A DNA stretch of 64,000 nucleotides from CAYJFX01 sp964370315 (lineage in GTDB: Bacteria; Spirochaetota; Spirochaetia; Treponematales; Treponemataceae), in NCBI GenBank assembly GCA_964370315.1, contig CAYJIS010000001.1:1-64000 (forward strand), written 5' to 3'. Shown here piece after piece: positions 8,808 through 17,658 of this stretch (its first letter is position 1; every line of letters begins with the position of its first letter). The position numbers were made by a program, and so were the translations under genes. The notes beneath the pieces are model-generated. The model did no database searches, was not told the DNA's origin, and worked only from the letters and a program-made list of their open reading frames with translations.

Positions 8808-9587
8808 TTGATACAATTTGCAAAAAAAACTGACAATATTCGCCCTCTTTACAAAGCCTGTTTCCCAGGCTTTGAAGACTTTGATAACTATTATTTTAAG
8901 CACATATATCGGTGCGAAAACACACTTCTATACAAAGAAAAAGACACCATTGTATCTATGTTGCAAATGATTCCTTTTAGTTCGAATAAAGGAAAAACTC
9001 TCTATTTGTATGGAGTATGTACAGATGAAAAGTATAGAAATCGAGGTATAAGTACAAAGCTTATACAAAGAACTTTTGAGCTTGCTAAAGAGCGCTCTTT
9101 TCATTCTGTTATTCTTATGCCCCAAGGCGATGCCTTATTCAATTTTTACAAAAAACTTGGTTTTACCGATTCCCTTCGTTGTGATATCAATACTCATACT
9201 ACAACCGATTCAAATGGACTTTTAGTAAGTCAATTACACTATGATGATATCGATTCTCTTTTACAAATGTATACAACGAGCAAAAAAAGCGATTTCTTTA
9301 TTGAAAGAAACCACAATTTTTTTAAATGGCAAATTGACTTTTATGGTAATGGTGCTAAAAAATATGAAAGCAATGGTGAGCTTATTGGATATAGCTTTGG
9401 AACCCATGAAGAAGACAATATTGTCTTAGAAGAACTTATCACAACTGATGAAAATCTATGCATTAATGCCTATAAAAACACTCACATAACCTACAAAACA
9501 CCAGGTTCAAATGTAAAGCTTGGCATGATTAAAATACTAGAGCAAGATACTATTATAAATGGTTATATAAATCTTATGTTCAATTAA
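8808..9587 (+). CDS. GNAT family N-acetyltransferase
   Basis: A 259-residue protein with a GNAT acetyl-CoA-binding core at about 60-115. The motif-A stretch is VCTDEKYRNRGISTKLIQRT, with the R-x-x-G-I/x pyrophosphate loop. The C-terminal half may be a second, diverged GNAT fold. The start is TTG with AGGA nine nt upstream, three bases after the preceding stop, so it is co-translated with the DUF2156 gene. The substrate is unknown; a role in modifying an amino acid, peptide or lipid headgroup together with its partner is inference. Confidence 0.82.
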   Translation: MIQFAKKTDNIRPLYKACFPGFEDFDNYYFKHIYRCENTLLYKEKDTIVSMLQMIPFSSNKGKTLYLYGVCTDEKYRNRGISTKLIQRTFELAKERSFHSVILMPQGDALFNFYKKLGFTDSLRCDINTHTTTDSNGLLVSQLHYDDIDSLLQMYTTSKKSDFFIERNHNFFKWQIDFYGNGAKKYESNGELIGYSFGTHEEDNIVLEELITTDENLCINAYKNTHITYKTPGSNVKLGMIKILEQDTIINGYINLMFN

Positions 9588-9677
9588 GATATTGACTCTT
9601 CATGCCTCTTCTACAAAAAGCATAGATTAGATTTTTTTTGTGCTACCAAGAATCATACACTTGAAAGAATTTAAAAT

Positions 9678-9710
9678 AAAAAAAAGCTAAATCTATAACG
9701 ATTTAGCTTT
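9678..9710 (-). terminator. Rho-independent terminator of tRNA-Arg
   Basis: A perfect 11-bp stem, AAAGCTAAATC (9683-9693) with GATTTAGCTTT (9700-9710), and a minus-strand T run (A run 9678-9685). It starts three nt after the tRNA. Confidence 0.88.
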
Positions 9711-9712
9711 TG

Positions 9713-9786
9713 TGCCTCCAACACGATTCGAACGTGCGACCTGCGGATTCGAAGTCCGACGCTCTATCCAGCTGAGCTACAGAGGC
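9713..9786 (-). tRNA. tRNA-Arg (anticodon TCG)
   Basis: 74 nt on the minus strand. Acceptor GCCTCTG pairs with TGGAGGC, the D arm contains AGCTCAGCTGGATAGAGC, the anticodon loop CTTCGAA gives TCG, and the T arm contains CGTTCGAATCG. Discriminator A; CCA not encoded. Confidence 0.95.
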
Positions 9787-9817
9787 ATAACCTTGCTCCT
9801 TTCAAACAAGGTAATTT

Positions 9818-9846
9818 ATAGTACCGTATTTTAAAAACTTTGTCAA
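9818..9846 (-). promoter_or_regulatory. Promoter of tRNA-Arg
   Basis: On the minus strand perfect TTGACA (9846-9841), 17 nt, TACTAT (9823-9818). Same -10 sequence as the tRNA-Lys promoter. Confidence 0.75.
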
Positions 9847-9866
9847 TCTTAAAGCAAAAATAAAAT

Positions 9867-12131
9867 TTAACTGTTTTCTCTTGTTAGCCATTTTTCTTCA
9901 AATTCATTTAATGGTAACGGCTTACTATAATAATATCCTTGAGCCATTTCACAGCCTATGTTTTTTAAGAATTCAACTTGATCTTTTGTTTCTACGCCTT
10001 CTGCTACAGTTGGGATACCGAGCCTGTGGGTCATTTGAGCAACGCTTTCTACAATAACACTAGCCCTTTCAGCTTCTTCAGTCTTTGTAAAGAAACTTCT
10101 ATCAAGCTTTATTACATCAACAGGCAAGCTATGTAAAAGTCCTAATGATGAGTATCCAGTGCCAAAGTCGTCCATAGAAAGAGAAAACCCTTTTTCATGT
10201 AAACTCAAAAGGAGCTCTTTTAAAATATTTTCATTTTCTAAGAAAATCCCCTCTGTAAGTTCAATTTCAATAAAATGCCTATCTATACCATGTTTAGTTG
10301 TGATTGCAGCAATTTTTTCAGCTAAATTTGCAATTTCTAGATGCCTCCGTGAGAAGTTTACCGAAATCGGAATACACGTGTATCCTTTTTCTTTCCAAGA
10401 AGCGAGTGTTTCGCACACCTTTTCCAACATATACATATCTAATTGCACAATAAAACCATTGTTTTCAAATAGTGGTATAAAATCATTAGGAAAAATCATA
10501 TTTCCATCATTTTCGTGCCATCTCACCAATGCTTCAGCTCCAACGGCACTGCCATCTTTTAATTGACATTTTGGTTGTAAAAAGACTTTAAACTCATTGT
10601 TTAAAAGTGCAGCTTTTTGTTTATTTGTAATTGAAGTATCTTTTAATAGACGGACTCTAAAGTCATCATTATAATCACAAACTTTTTCCATTTTATTGTT
10701 TTTAGCATAGCTATGTGCAACTAAAACCTTATTTACTATACTATTTACGTCTTCATTATTATCTTCAATCGCATAACGTCCATATCGATAATGCAAAGAG
10801 TGATGAATAATTTCAGGTATGAGGTCTCTAAATACTGCTTCATAATGCATGCGTTTTGAATCTAGATCCTTAAAAAAATCATATGTGCAAAATAATAAAA
10901 ACTCGTCTCGAGCCATTCTTGCTTGAAGAAATTTTTTATCTGTAACAGTTCTTCCCGTTTCTGCAATAGCTATGAGGGCTTTATCACCCGTTGTAAAATC
11001 ATATAAATCATTTATAGATTTGAAATTTGCAATATCTAAGCATACAATCGTAAACTTTTCATTTTGATTTTTATGCAACATATTTGAAACATCAATTTTA
11101 AATTTGGTCAAATTAGAAATACCGGTTAAACTATCATAATATGCAGCTTTTTTTATGGCGTTAACAGTAGCGGTTCTAACAAACAATACAATGAAAATTG
11201 ATACAAAGGTTCCTAATAATAACTTTAAATTAAACGTATTCATTTCTCTGATGATTGCACTTGTATTTTCATTTAATACTTCATCTGGAATTGCTAATAC
11301 TAGAGACCATCCAGTAAGTGAAAGCGGCCTATACTCCAGTATTCTTGTCTCCTCTCCGAATGTAAAAGAAAATGTCCCCGAATCACCAACAATTATACTT
11401 TCTATTACTTGTTCAGCACTAACGTCGCTATATATTCCTGCTTTCAATGTATCAAATAAATTATCAGTTGAAATAGCATTATCATTTTCAGTACGCGCTA
11501 TAATAGAGCCATCATCGTTTACGACAAACGCATAGCCATTACCATTGAAAGAAGGCAACAGTAGATTGTTTAAATCTGACAATGGAACCTCTGCAGAAAC
11601 AAGCCCAACAATTTTTCCATACTCAAAAATGGGCGTTGCAACTATTATAACCATATCGGTTGAAAAATTAGATTTTCGTGGCGAAGATATTGCAGTGCGG
11701 CCCATAAGAATACCTTCATAAAAAGAGTTTTCTGAAAAATCAACGCTCCTCCCATCAGAAGTTACACCTAACCCATCCATATCTAAAATAGTAATATTAT
11801 TAAAGTCGTAATAGCTTTCAATTACATCTAAATAGTCAAGTATGTCTTCTCTTGCATACCCAAAAACCACAAGTGAATATGCAATGCTTTTTATAGAAGC
11901 AATGTTTGCACTTAATTCTGCTGTTACACTAAATTGCTGCTGCGAGGCAATTTCACCTAATGTAGTGAGTGTACTATTTGATAAGCGTTCTTTAATTCTC
12001 GTATTATATAAATACACACCAAATAGTATATATAGTATGATCGAAATAGAAAGTAAAGCAAAGAGTATTGGCGTAAATTTTCGTAAGTACTTTTTAGGTT
12101 TTGTGCTCATGTCTCTTTTGTTATTGGCCAT
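9867..12131 (-). CDS. dCache sensor GGDEF-EAL hybrid, GGDEF degenerate, EAL intact
   Basis: A 754-residue membrane sensor. There is a membrane segment at about 20-43, a periplasmic double-Cache domain at about 60-285, and a second membrane segment at about 302-322. A GGDEF-like domain (about 333-470) has ARDEF at 407-411 in place of GGDEF. The EAL domain (about 505-750) has E-A-L at 533-535, LTEG, MDDFGTGYSS, IKLDRSF, AEGVET and QGYYYSKPL. The cyclase site is therefore probably dead and may act as a GTP-sensing module, while the phosphodiesterase set is complete. The start is supported by a promoter whose predicted start site coincides with the ATG. Divergent from the NhaC-type gene. Confidence 0.9.
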   Translation of the reverse strand: MANNKRDMSTKPKKYLRKFTPILFALLSISIILYILFGVYLYNTRIKERLSNSTLTTLGEIASQQQFSVTAELSANIASIKSIAYSLVVFGYAREDILDYLDVIESYYDFNNITILDMDGLGVTSDGRSVDFSENSFYEGILMGRTAISSPRKSNFSTDMVIIVATPIFEYGKIVGLVSAEVPLSDLNNLLLPSFNGNGYAFVVNDDGSIIARTENDNAISTDNLFDTLKAGIYSDVSAEQVIESIIVGDSGTFSFTFGEETRILEYRPLSLTGWSLVLAIPDEVLNENTSAIIREMNTFNLKLLLGTFVSIFIVLFVRTATVNAIKKAAYYDSLTGISNLTKFKIDVSNMLHKNQNEKFTIVCLDIANFKSINDLYDFTTGDKALIAIAETGRTVTDKKFLQARMARDEFLLFCTYDFFKDLDSKRMHYEAVFRDLIPEIIHHSLHYRYGRYAIEDNNEDVNSIVNKVLVAHSYAKNNKMEKVCDYNDDFRVRLLKDTSITNKQKAALLNNEFKVFLQPKCQLKDGSAVGAEALVRWHENDGNMIFPNDFIPLFENNGFIVQLDMYMLEKVCETLASWKEKGYTCIPISVNFSRRHLEIANLAEKIAAITTKHGIDRHFIEIELTEGIFLENENILKELLLSLHEKGFSLSMDDFGTGYSSLGLLHSLPVDVIKLDRSFFTKTEEAERASVIVESVAQMTHRLGIPTVAEGVETKDQVEFLKNIGCEMAQGYYYSKPLPLNEFEEKWLTRENS

Positions 12132-12137
12132 ACTATC

Positions 12138-12166
12138 ATACTACTTACATTCTCCTTTTCAGTCAA
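12138..12166 (-). promoter_or_regulatory. Leaderless-type promoter of the GGDEF-EAL gene
   Basis: On the minus strand TTGACT (12166-12161), 17 nt, TAGTAT (12143-12138), six nt, ATG 12131. An AAGGAG inside the spacer is too far upstream to serve the start. Confidence 0.6.
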
Positions 12167-12261
12167 GATTGAACATGTTGAATATCAGTAAAAAGTACCA
12201 TTCTTTTAATATAATCACTTAAAATAATCTTAAAAAAATGAGTAATTTTTTTAAAAAAGTA

Positions 12262-12290
12262 TTGAAAAAAACATGTAAAATCATTAGAAT
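12262..12290 (+). promoter_or_regulatory. Leaderless-type promoter of the NhaC-type gene
   Basis: TTGAAA (12262-12267), 17 nt, TAGAAT (12285-12290), five nt, ATG 12296. No ribosome-binding site. Confidence 0.6.
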
Positions 12291-12295
12291 ACCGT

Positions 12296-13777
12296 ATGTT
12301 AAATACTTTTAAGAATGCCCCCGGTGAGATTGGGGGAAGACGGGCCGTTTTACCGGCATTAGTCATTATTGCAGTTGCATTAATTGCTTCAAATTTCTTA
12401 CCTGATAATCCAGCTGACTTGGGTATTGCAGTGTGTATTCCTGCAGTTTTCTTAATTGTGTACATCTTCATAACAAAACGAATTATTGAAGCATTGGCAC
12501 TTGCGTCCGCAGTTGGACTTATTATGACAACAGGAAGCGGAGTCTTAAGCGATTTTAGCACAGTATTATTAGAAACTATGATGTCTGAAGATATTGCCTG
12601 GCTCATCATTGTTTGTGGTCTTATGGGTAGCATCATTTCATTAATTGAAAGAGCTGGTGGCTCATTTGCCTTTGGAAATTGGATTTCAAAATATGCAAAA
12701 ACAAGAAAATCTTCGCTATTATGGACTTGGATTCTTGGAATTGTCGTATTTATTGATGATTATCTAAACTCTTTAACCGTTGCAACATGTATGTCTCCTC
12801 TCACCGATAAGCACAAAGTACCTCGTGAAATGCTATCATATGTTGTTGATTCAACCGCAGCACCTCTTTGTGTACTCATTCCTATTTCAACATGGGCAGT
12901 CTTTTGCGCAAGAATTTTAGAAGCTAATAATTGGGCACCAGCTGGTGAAGGTATACTCTACTTTATTAAGACTATACCTTACAACTTTTATGGCTGGATA
13001 GCAGCATTGATAGTACCAATGGTAATTCTCGGTATTATACCTCCAATAGGTGCAATGAAAAAGGCCGAAGAACGTGTAAAAAATTCTGGCCCTCTTGCTC
13101 CACCTGATTCTGAAAAAATTGATATTCGTGGTGGTGATAACGCTGTTCTACACCCGAAAAACCCAAAAATTCGCAACTTTTTTGTGCCTATAGCAGTTCT
13201 TGTTGTTTCAACAATTGTTTTTGATGTTGATATGCAGATGGGTGTTTTATTTACCCTCGCTTTTATGTTTGTATTCTTTTTGATCCAAAACATTATGTCT
13301 GCTGATGAATTTACTGACATAGCTATAAAAGGATTTCAAAATATGCTTTTGCCACTAATGCTTATGGTACTAGCATTTGTATTTGCTGCAATGAATGAAC
13401 GCATCGGATTTACTGAATTTATTATTAATGCAGCATTACCAATTATGACACCAGAACTTATGCCCGTTTTTATTTTTCTAATATTATCAGTAACTGAATT
13501 TATAACAGGAACAAATTGGGGCATGTATATCATCGCCTTGCCTATTACTATTCCACTGGCTATGCAGTTAGATGCAAATGTAACACTCGTTGTAGCATCT
13601 GTTTTATCTGCAGGTGTTTTTGGAAGCCACATCTGCTTTTATTCAGATGCAACGGTATTGTCTTCTGCAGCATCAGGGTGTAATAACTTTGATCATGCAG
13701 CAAGCCAAGCCCCGTATGGTTTTATAGCCGCAGCAATTAGCGCAGTTCTATTCCTCATAGCAGGATATATATTTTAA
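12296..13777 (+). CDS. NhaC family Na+/H+ antiporter
   Basis: A 493-residue protein with about twelve membrane segments of the NhaC/ion-transporter superfamily. Family signatures seen are GIVVFIDDYLNSLTVATCMSP-like in the middle (about 150-170), the STAAPLCVLIPISTW stretch (about 187-201), and the C-terminal GTNWGMYIIALPI and GSHICFYSDATVLSS stretches. It probably exchanges Na+ or a small metabolite for H+. The next gene starts 29 nt after its stop with a good ribosome-binding site, so the two likely form one transcript, though the functional link is unclear. Confidence 0.88.
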   Translation: MLNTFKNAPGEIGGRRAVLPALVIIAVALIASNFLPDNPADLGIAVCIPAVFLIVYIFITKRIIEALALASAVGLIMTTGSGVLSDFSTVLLETMMSEDIAWLIIVCGLMGSIISLIERAGGSFAFGNWISKYAKTRKSSLLWTWILGIVVFIDDYLNSLTVATCMSPLTDKHKVPREMLSYVVDSTAAPLCVLIPISTWAVFCARILEANNWAPAGEGILYFIKTIPYNFYGWIAALIVPMVILGIIPPIGAMKKAEERVKNSGPLAPPDSEKIDIRGGDNAVLHPKNPKIRNFFVPIAVLVVSTIVFDVDMQMGVLFTLAFMFVFFLIQNIMSADEFTDIAIKGFQNMLLPLMLMVLAFVFAAMNERIGFTEFIINAALPIMTPELMPVFIFLILSVTEFITGTNWGMYIIALPITIPLAMQLDANVTLVVASVLSAGVFGSHICFYSDATVLSSAASGCNNFDHAASQAPYGFIAAAISAVLFLIAGYIF

Positions 13778-13806
13778 GACAAAAAAAACAAAGAAAAGGA
13801 AATTAT

Positions 13807-15003
13807 ATGGCAATTGAATTATCATATGTACTTATTACACCACACAGCATTGTAAAATCTCGAACTGGAGGAATCATTGCTCGTATTCTTTCAAGAACTG
13901 ACTTAGAACTAGTGAGTGCTCAAATTTTTGCACCAGAAGAAAGTTTAGTAAGAGAGTTTGCAGATTCAGTAAATGATCATGAACTCTATGGCTTACCACA
14001 GAAAAAAGCAAAACTTTTTCAAGACTATATCTTGGAAAACTTAATGCCTTCTGATGGCAGGCGACATAGAACCATGTTATTACTGTTTAAAGGTGAAGAA
14101 GCTAGAGAAAAAATATACAGAATCTGCGGTGGCTTATACGAAGTTGATTATATAGATAGAGGTGAAACTGCTGGAGAAACAGTAAGGGATACTTACGCAG
14201 ATATAATCTGGTCTGATAAAGAAAAGACAATTGTTAAATATTTCGAGCCTGCGGTGCTTGTTGCAAGGACGCCTAAAAGCATTGCCTTTACCCTTAAAAT
14301 GTTTAGTCGATACTTAAAAACACAACCAAATATTGTTGAAAACATGAAGCACATAAATCCTGTAAACATTGAAAGAACCTTGGTAATTATTAAACCTGAT
14401 AACTGGGAGTTTTCATCTTCTAGACCTGGTTCTATTATTGATATGTTTTCAAGAACAGGCCTTAGAATTATTGGGTGTAAAATGTTTAGAATGTCTGTTG
14501 CACAGGCTTTAGAATTTTATGGGCCTGTAAAAGATGTTCTTATTGAAAAATTATCAGAAACATTTGGTTCAAAAGCAGTAACACTTTTACAAGACCAATT
14601 TGACATAAAACTTGATGATACTATCAAGGAGAACATAACTGATGGTTTTGGAAAGTATTATGCAATAAACCAATTTGAAAGTATTGTTGAGTTTATGTCT
14701 GGTACAAAACCTTCTCAGTGTAGTGACTGCGAACTAGAAAATCCTGGTAAAGTTAAAAGCATGATCTTAATTTATGAAGGCGAAAATGCTGTTACAAAAA
14801 TTAGACAAGTACTAGGTGCAACAGATCCAACTAAAGCAGAGGGTGGAACAATTAGAAAAGAGTTTGGTTCAAATGTAATGGTAAACTCTGCCCATGCTTC
14901 AGATTCAGCTGAAAATGCCAAACGAGAAATGGGAATAATTAAGGTTGATGAAAACACCCTTTCTTTGAGAATTGATGAATATTATGAAGAGTTTGACGAA
15001 TAA
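13807..15003 (+). CDS. Tandem nucleoside diphosphate kinase-like protein
   Basis: A 398-residue protein built from two NDK-like units. The second (about 189-380) has ERTLVIIKPD at 189-198 with the substrate lysine at 196, GATDPTKAEGGTIRKEFG, and a histidine at 363 in AHASDS, matching the phospho-acceptor His of the NVIHGSDS motif. The first (about 5-150) keeps the beginning (YVLITPHSIV) and an RTMLLLFKGEEA stretch but has no matching histidine. Spacing is expanded compared with the 150-residue NDK. Kinase activity from the second unit is plausible; the first may be structural. AAGGAA precedes the ATG. Downstream of the NhaC-type gene. Confidence 0.75.
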   Translation: MAIELSYVLITPHSIVKSRTGGIIARILSRTDLELVSAQIFAPEESLVREFADSVNDHELYGLPQKKAKLFQDYILENLMPSDGRRHRTMLLLFKGEEAREKIYRICGGLYEVDYIDRGETAGETVRDTYADIIWSDKEKTIVKYFEPAVLVARTPKSIAFTLKMFSRYLKTQPNIVENMKHINPVNIERTLVIIKPDNWEFSSSRPGSIIDMFSRTGLRIIGCKMFRMSVAQALEFYGPVKDVLIEKLSETFGSKAVTLLQDQFDIKLDDTIKENITDGFGKYYAINQFESIVEFMSGTKPSQCSDCELENPGKVKSMILIYEGENAVTKIRQVLGATDPTKAEGGTIRKEFGSNVMVNSAHASDSAENAKREMGIIKVDENTLSLRIDEYYEEFDE

Positions 15004-15042
15004 TAAATAATTAACAATTGATTATGTACAATGTATAATTAA

Positions 15043-15090
15043 GGCTAACTGGAAGATTGCAATTTGCAAAATGTCCGTTAGCTTTTTTAT
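15043..15090 (+). terminator. Terminator after the NDK-like gene
   Basis: GGCTAAC (15043-15049) pairs with GTTAGC (15077-15082), with an inner TTGCAA/TTGCAA stem, followed by six T. The loop is long, so strength is uncertain. Confidence 0.6.
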
Positions 15091-15153
15091 TTTAAATGCA
15101 GGCACTTTGAGAAACTAATAAGAAATCAAAAATCTTACTTTCATTATAAATTA

Positions 15154-15174
15154 TCAATTATACATTATAAATTA
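15154..15174 (+). repeat. AT-rich intergenic repeat, copy 1
   Basis: A 21-nt stretch beginning TCAATTATACATTA that matches 50047-50067 at 19 of 21 positions. A related inverted variant is at about 15010-15040. Confidence 0.4.
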
Positions 15175-15176
15175 CC

Positions 15177-15205
15177 TTGAACTTTTCCCCACTTATCTAT
15201 ATAAT
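15177..15205 (+). promoter_or_regulatory. Leaderless-type promoter of serS
   Basis: TTGAAC (15177-15182), 17 nt, perfect TATAAT (15200-15205), seven nt, ATG 15213. The TTG at 15177 that would lengthen the reading frame is part of the -35 box. Confidence 0.7.
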
Positions 15206-15212
15206 TAATTCT

Positions 15213-16490
15213 ATGTTAGATTATCGTTTTATTAAAGAAAACCTCAATGAGGTAAAGACAAATATCAAAAACCGAAATATGGTTGCCGATGCAGATTTAG
15301 TTGTAACACTTTTTGACAAGAGATCAGAAATGGTTACTGCATTACAAGAAAAGCAAGCTAAGAGAAATGAAAATGCAAATGCTATGAAAGCAAAGCTTTC
15401 TGATGATGAGCGCCAAAAACTTATAGCCGAAGGAAAATCAATAAAAGAAGAAATTGCAAGCCTTGAAGCTGAGGTTAATAACGTAGAGCAAGAACTTCAC
15501 CTTGCTGCCACAAAGATTCCAAATATGGCACATAAGGATGCCCCTATTGGTGTTGAAGATACTGAAAACTTACAAGTTAAGGTATGGGGTGATATCCCGC
15601 AATTTTCATTTGAAGCTAAAGACCATGTTCAATTAGGACAAGACTTAGACATCATTGACTTTGACCGCGCAACAAAGGTTTCGGGAACTAAATTCTATTA
15701 CCTAAAAAATGAAGCGGTGTTTTTAGAGCAAGCCTTAATAATGTATACTCTAAACATCTTAAGAAAACATGGTTTTGCTCCCTTTACTACTCCAGATGTT
15801 GCTCGCGAAGAGATATTAGAAGGTATTGGATTTAACCCAAGAGGAAATGAATCAAACGTGTATACACTTGAAGGTGAAAATACATGTTTAGTTGCTACAG
15901 CCGAAATTACCCTAGGTGGTTATCACTCAAACGAAATATTACAAAAAGATACTCTTCCTTTACTGTATGGTGGCATATCTCACTGTTTTAGAAGGGAGGC
16001 TGGTGCATCTGGACAATTTTCTAAAGGTTTATATCGTGTTCACCAATTCACTAAAGTTGAGATGTTTGTTTATTGCTTACCACAAGATTCAGATGCTATT
16101 CACGAAAAACTTAGACAGGTTGAAGAAGAAATTTTTGAAGGGTTACATATTCCATACCGTGTTGTAGACACCTGTACAGGAGACCTCGGTGCTCCAGCAT
16201 ATAGAAAGTGGGATTTAGAAGCATGGATGCCTGGTAGAAATGGTGGCGAATGGGGAGAAGTAACTTCTACTTCAAACTGTACTGATTTTCAATCTCGGCG
16301 TTTAAATGTTCGTTTTAAAGATGATGATGGAAAAAACAAATTTGTCCACATGCTTAATGGTACTGCTATAGCTATTTCTAGAGCAATTATTGCGATTTTG
16401 GAAAACAATCAAAATGAGGATGGCTCTGTTACAATTCCTCAAGCCCTTATACCTTTATGCGGATTTGATGTCATAAAAAGATCAAAATAA
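15213..16490 (+). CDS. serS: Seryl-tRNA synthetase
   Basis: A class II synthetase charging tRNA-Ser. After the usual start MLDYRFIKENL comes the long antiparallel coiled-coil arm (about 30-105) that grips the tRNA variable arm, then the catalytic core. Motif 2 is around the FRREAGASG stretch and motif 3 is near LNGTAIAISRAIIAILEN. Length 425 is normal. ATG 15213 is chosen over the in-frame TTG 15177 because the family starts here and because the upstream codons are a promoter. No Shine-Dalgarno sequence, so translation is probably leaderless. Confidence 0.96.
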   Translation: MLDYRFIKENLNEVKTNIKNRNMVADADLVVTLFDKRSEMVTALQEKQAKRNENANAMKAKLSDDERQKLIAEGKSIKEEIASLEAEVNNVEQELHLAATKIPNMAHKDAPIGVEDTENLQVKVWGDIPQFSFEAKDHVQLGQDLDIIDFDRATKVSGTKFYYLKNEAVFLEQALIMYTLNILRKHGFAPFTTPDVAREEILEGIGFNPRGNESNVYTLEGENTCLVATAEITLGGYHSNEILQKDTLPLLYGGISHCFRREAGASGQFSKGLYRVHQFTKVEMFVYCLPQDSDAIHEKLRQVEEEIFEGLHIPYRVVDTCTGDLGAPAYRKWDLEAWMPGRNGGEWGEVTSTSNCTDFQSRRLNVRFKDDDGKNKFVHMLNGTAIAISRAIIAILENNQNEDGSVTIPQALIPLCGFDVIKRSK

Positions 16491-16521
16491 AACATTAAAG
16501 CACAACATAAGGAGTGAATAC

Positions 16522-17658
16522 ATGGAAATGAATCACGAAAAAATAAGTAAGTTAAAAAAACAAATGAACTTTGCTCGTCCTATTTTTATGTTAGTCCTTG
16601 TTTTAGTTGTGCTTGCAATTACCGCTGTTCTAAAGATAACCTCAGCCGTTTTTATACCGGCAACGCTTGCAGTATTAATTGCGCTCGTTTTTGAACCCCT
16701 ACTGTTAACTTTAAACAAGCAGTTTAAAGTTCCATGGATTTTAGGGATTGCATTAATATTAGTCATTGTATTATTAGGTGTCGCTGCAATTGGAACCCTA
16801 CTCATTACAAGTATCAATACAATTATTGATTTATTTCCAAAATACGAAGAGCGCTTTACGGTAATATATACTTCTCTTGCAGGTTTTTTTAGTCTTCCCT
16901 TTAACGAAGATTTTACCCTTTTTGAAAACCTCTGGAGCCAAGTAGGGATTAGGCAAACACTTCAAAACTTTGTACTTAGTTTATCAGGCAACCTACTAAG
17001 CTTTTTAACAAATGTCGTATTAGTTACCCTTTTTGCAGTGTTTTTTTTGATAGAATTAAAATACATACGTCGCAAACTTGAAATGATGTTTGGAGATGAA
17101 AACAAAGCAAAAGTAACATCAATTATTACTAATATTATTGAACAAACCATTCGTTATATGTCTGTAAAGTTTTTTATATCTCTTACAACTGGGGTATTAG
17201 TTTTTATTGGAACATTATTAATCGGATTAGACTTTCCAATTATATGGGGTTTTATTGCATTTGTATTAAACTTCATTCCTAATTTTGGCTCAATTTTTTC
17301 AGGAGTTTTAACCACCATATTTGCACTATTACAATTTTTTCCTGAGCCTGGACCAATTATCGCCACTGCAGCTGTTATGATTGCCGTTAACTTTTCCTTA
17401 GGTAATTTTTTAGAACCAAGAATACAAGGGCGCCAACTTGGATTATCCCCATTTGTAATCATTGTTTCACTTTCTTTTTGGGGCTGGTTATGGGGTTTTA
17501 CAGGCTTAGTTGTTGGTGTGCCAATGATGGTAATATTAAAAATTATTTGTGAAAATTTTACTACGTTACAACCAATATCAATATTTTTAGGAAACTATAC
17601 CGAGGAAAAAGAGAGAGTTGTAGACAACGCTGATTCTCAACAAGAAAATAATAATTAA
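16522..17658 (+). CDS. AI-2E family transporter, second copy
   Basis: A 378-residue permease of the same family as the gene at 5463. It has paired helices at about 17-60, further membrane segments (about 70-100, 155-175), and a C-terminal bundle with FVLNFIPNFGSIFSG (about 252-266) and LEPRIQGRQLGLSP (about 297-310), both typical. A good AAGGAG ribosome-binding site precedes the ATG, unlike the first copy. It lies 31 nt after serS with no terminator seen, so it may be read from the serS promoter. Substrate unknown. Its last four bases overlap the convergent downstream gene. Confidence 0.85.
   Translation: MEMNHEKISKLKKQMNFARPIFMLVLVLVVLAITAVLKITSAVFIPATLAVLIALVFEPLLLTLNKQFKVPWILGIALILVIVLLGVAAIGTLLITSINTIIDLFPKYEERFTVIYTSLAGFFSLPFNEDFTLFENLWSQVGIRQTLQNFVLSLSGNLLSFLTNVVLVTLFAVFFLIELKYIRRKLEMMFGDENKAKVTSIITNIIEQTIRYMSVKFFISLTTGVLVFIGTLLIGLDFPIIWGFIAFVLNFIPNFGSIFSGVLTTIFALLQFFPEPGPIIATAAVMIAVNFSLGNFLEPRIQGRQLGLSPFVIIVSLSFWGWLWGFTGLVVGVPMMVILKIICENFTTLQPISIFLGNYTEEKERVVDNADSQQENNN

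Noticed and set aside
12144..12160. AAGGAG as ribosome-binding site of the GGDEF-EAL gene
   Set aside because: It lies about 20 nt before the ATG and inside the promoter spacer.
12163..12636. Minus-strand frame covering the NhaC start
   Set aside because: It is antisense to a well-supported membrane protein and shows no family pattern.
15177..15212. N-terminal extension of serS from TTG
   Set aside because: The extra codons contain a full -35/-10 promoter and the family starts at MLDYRF.
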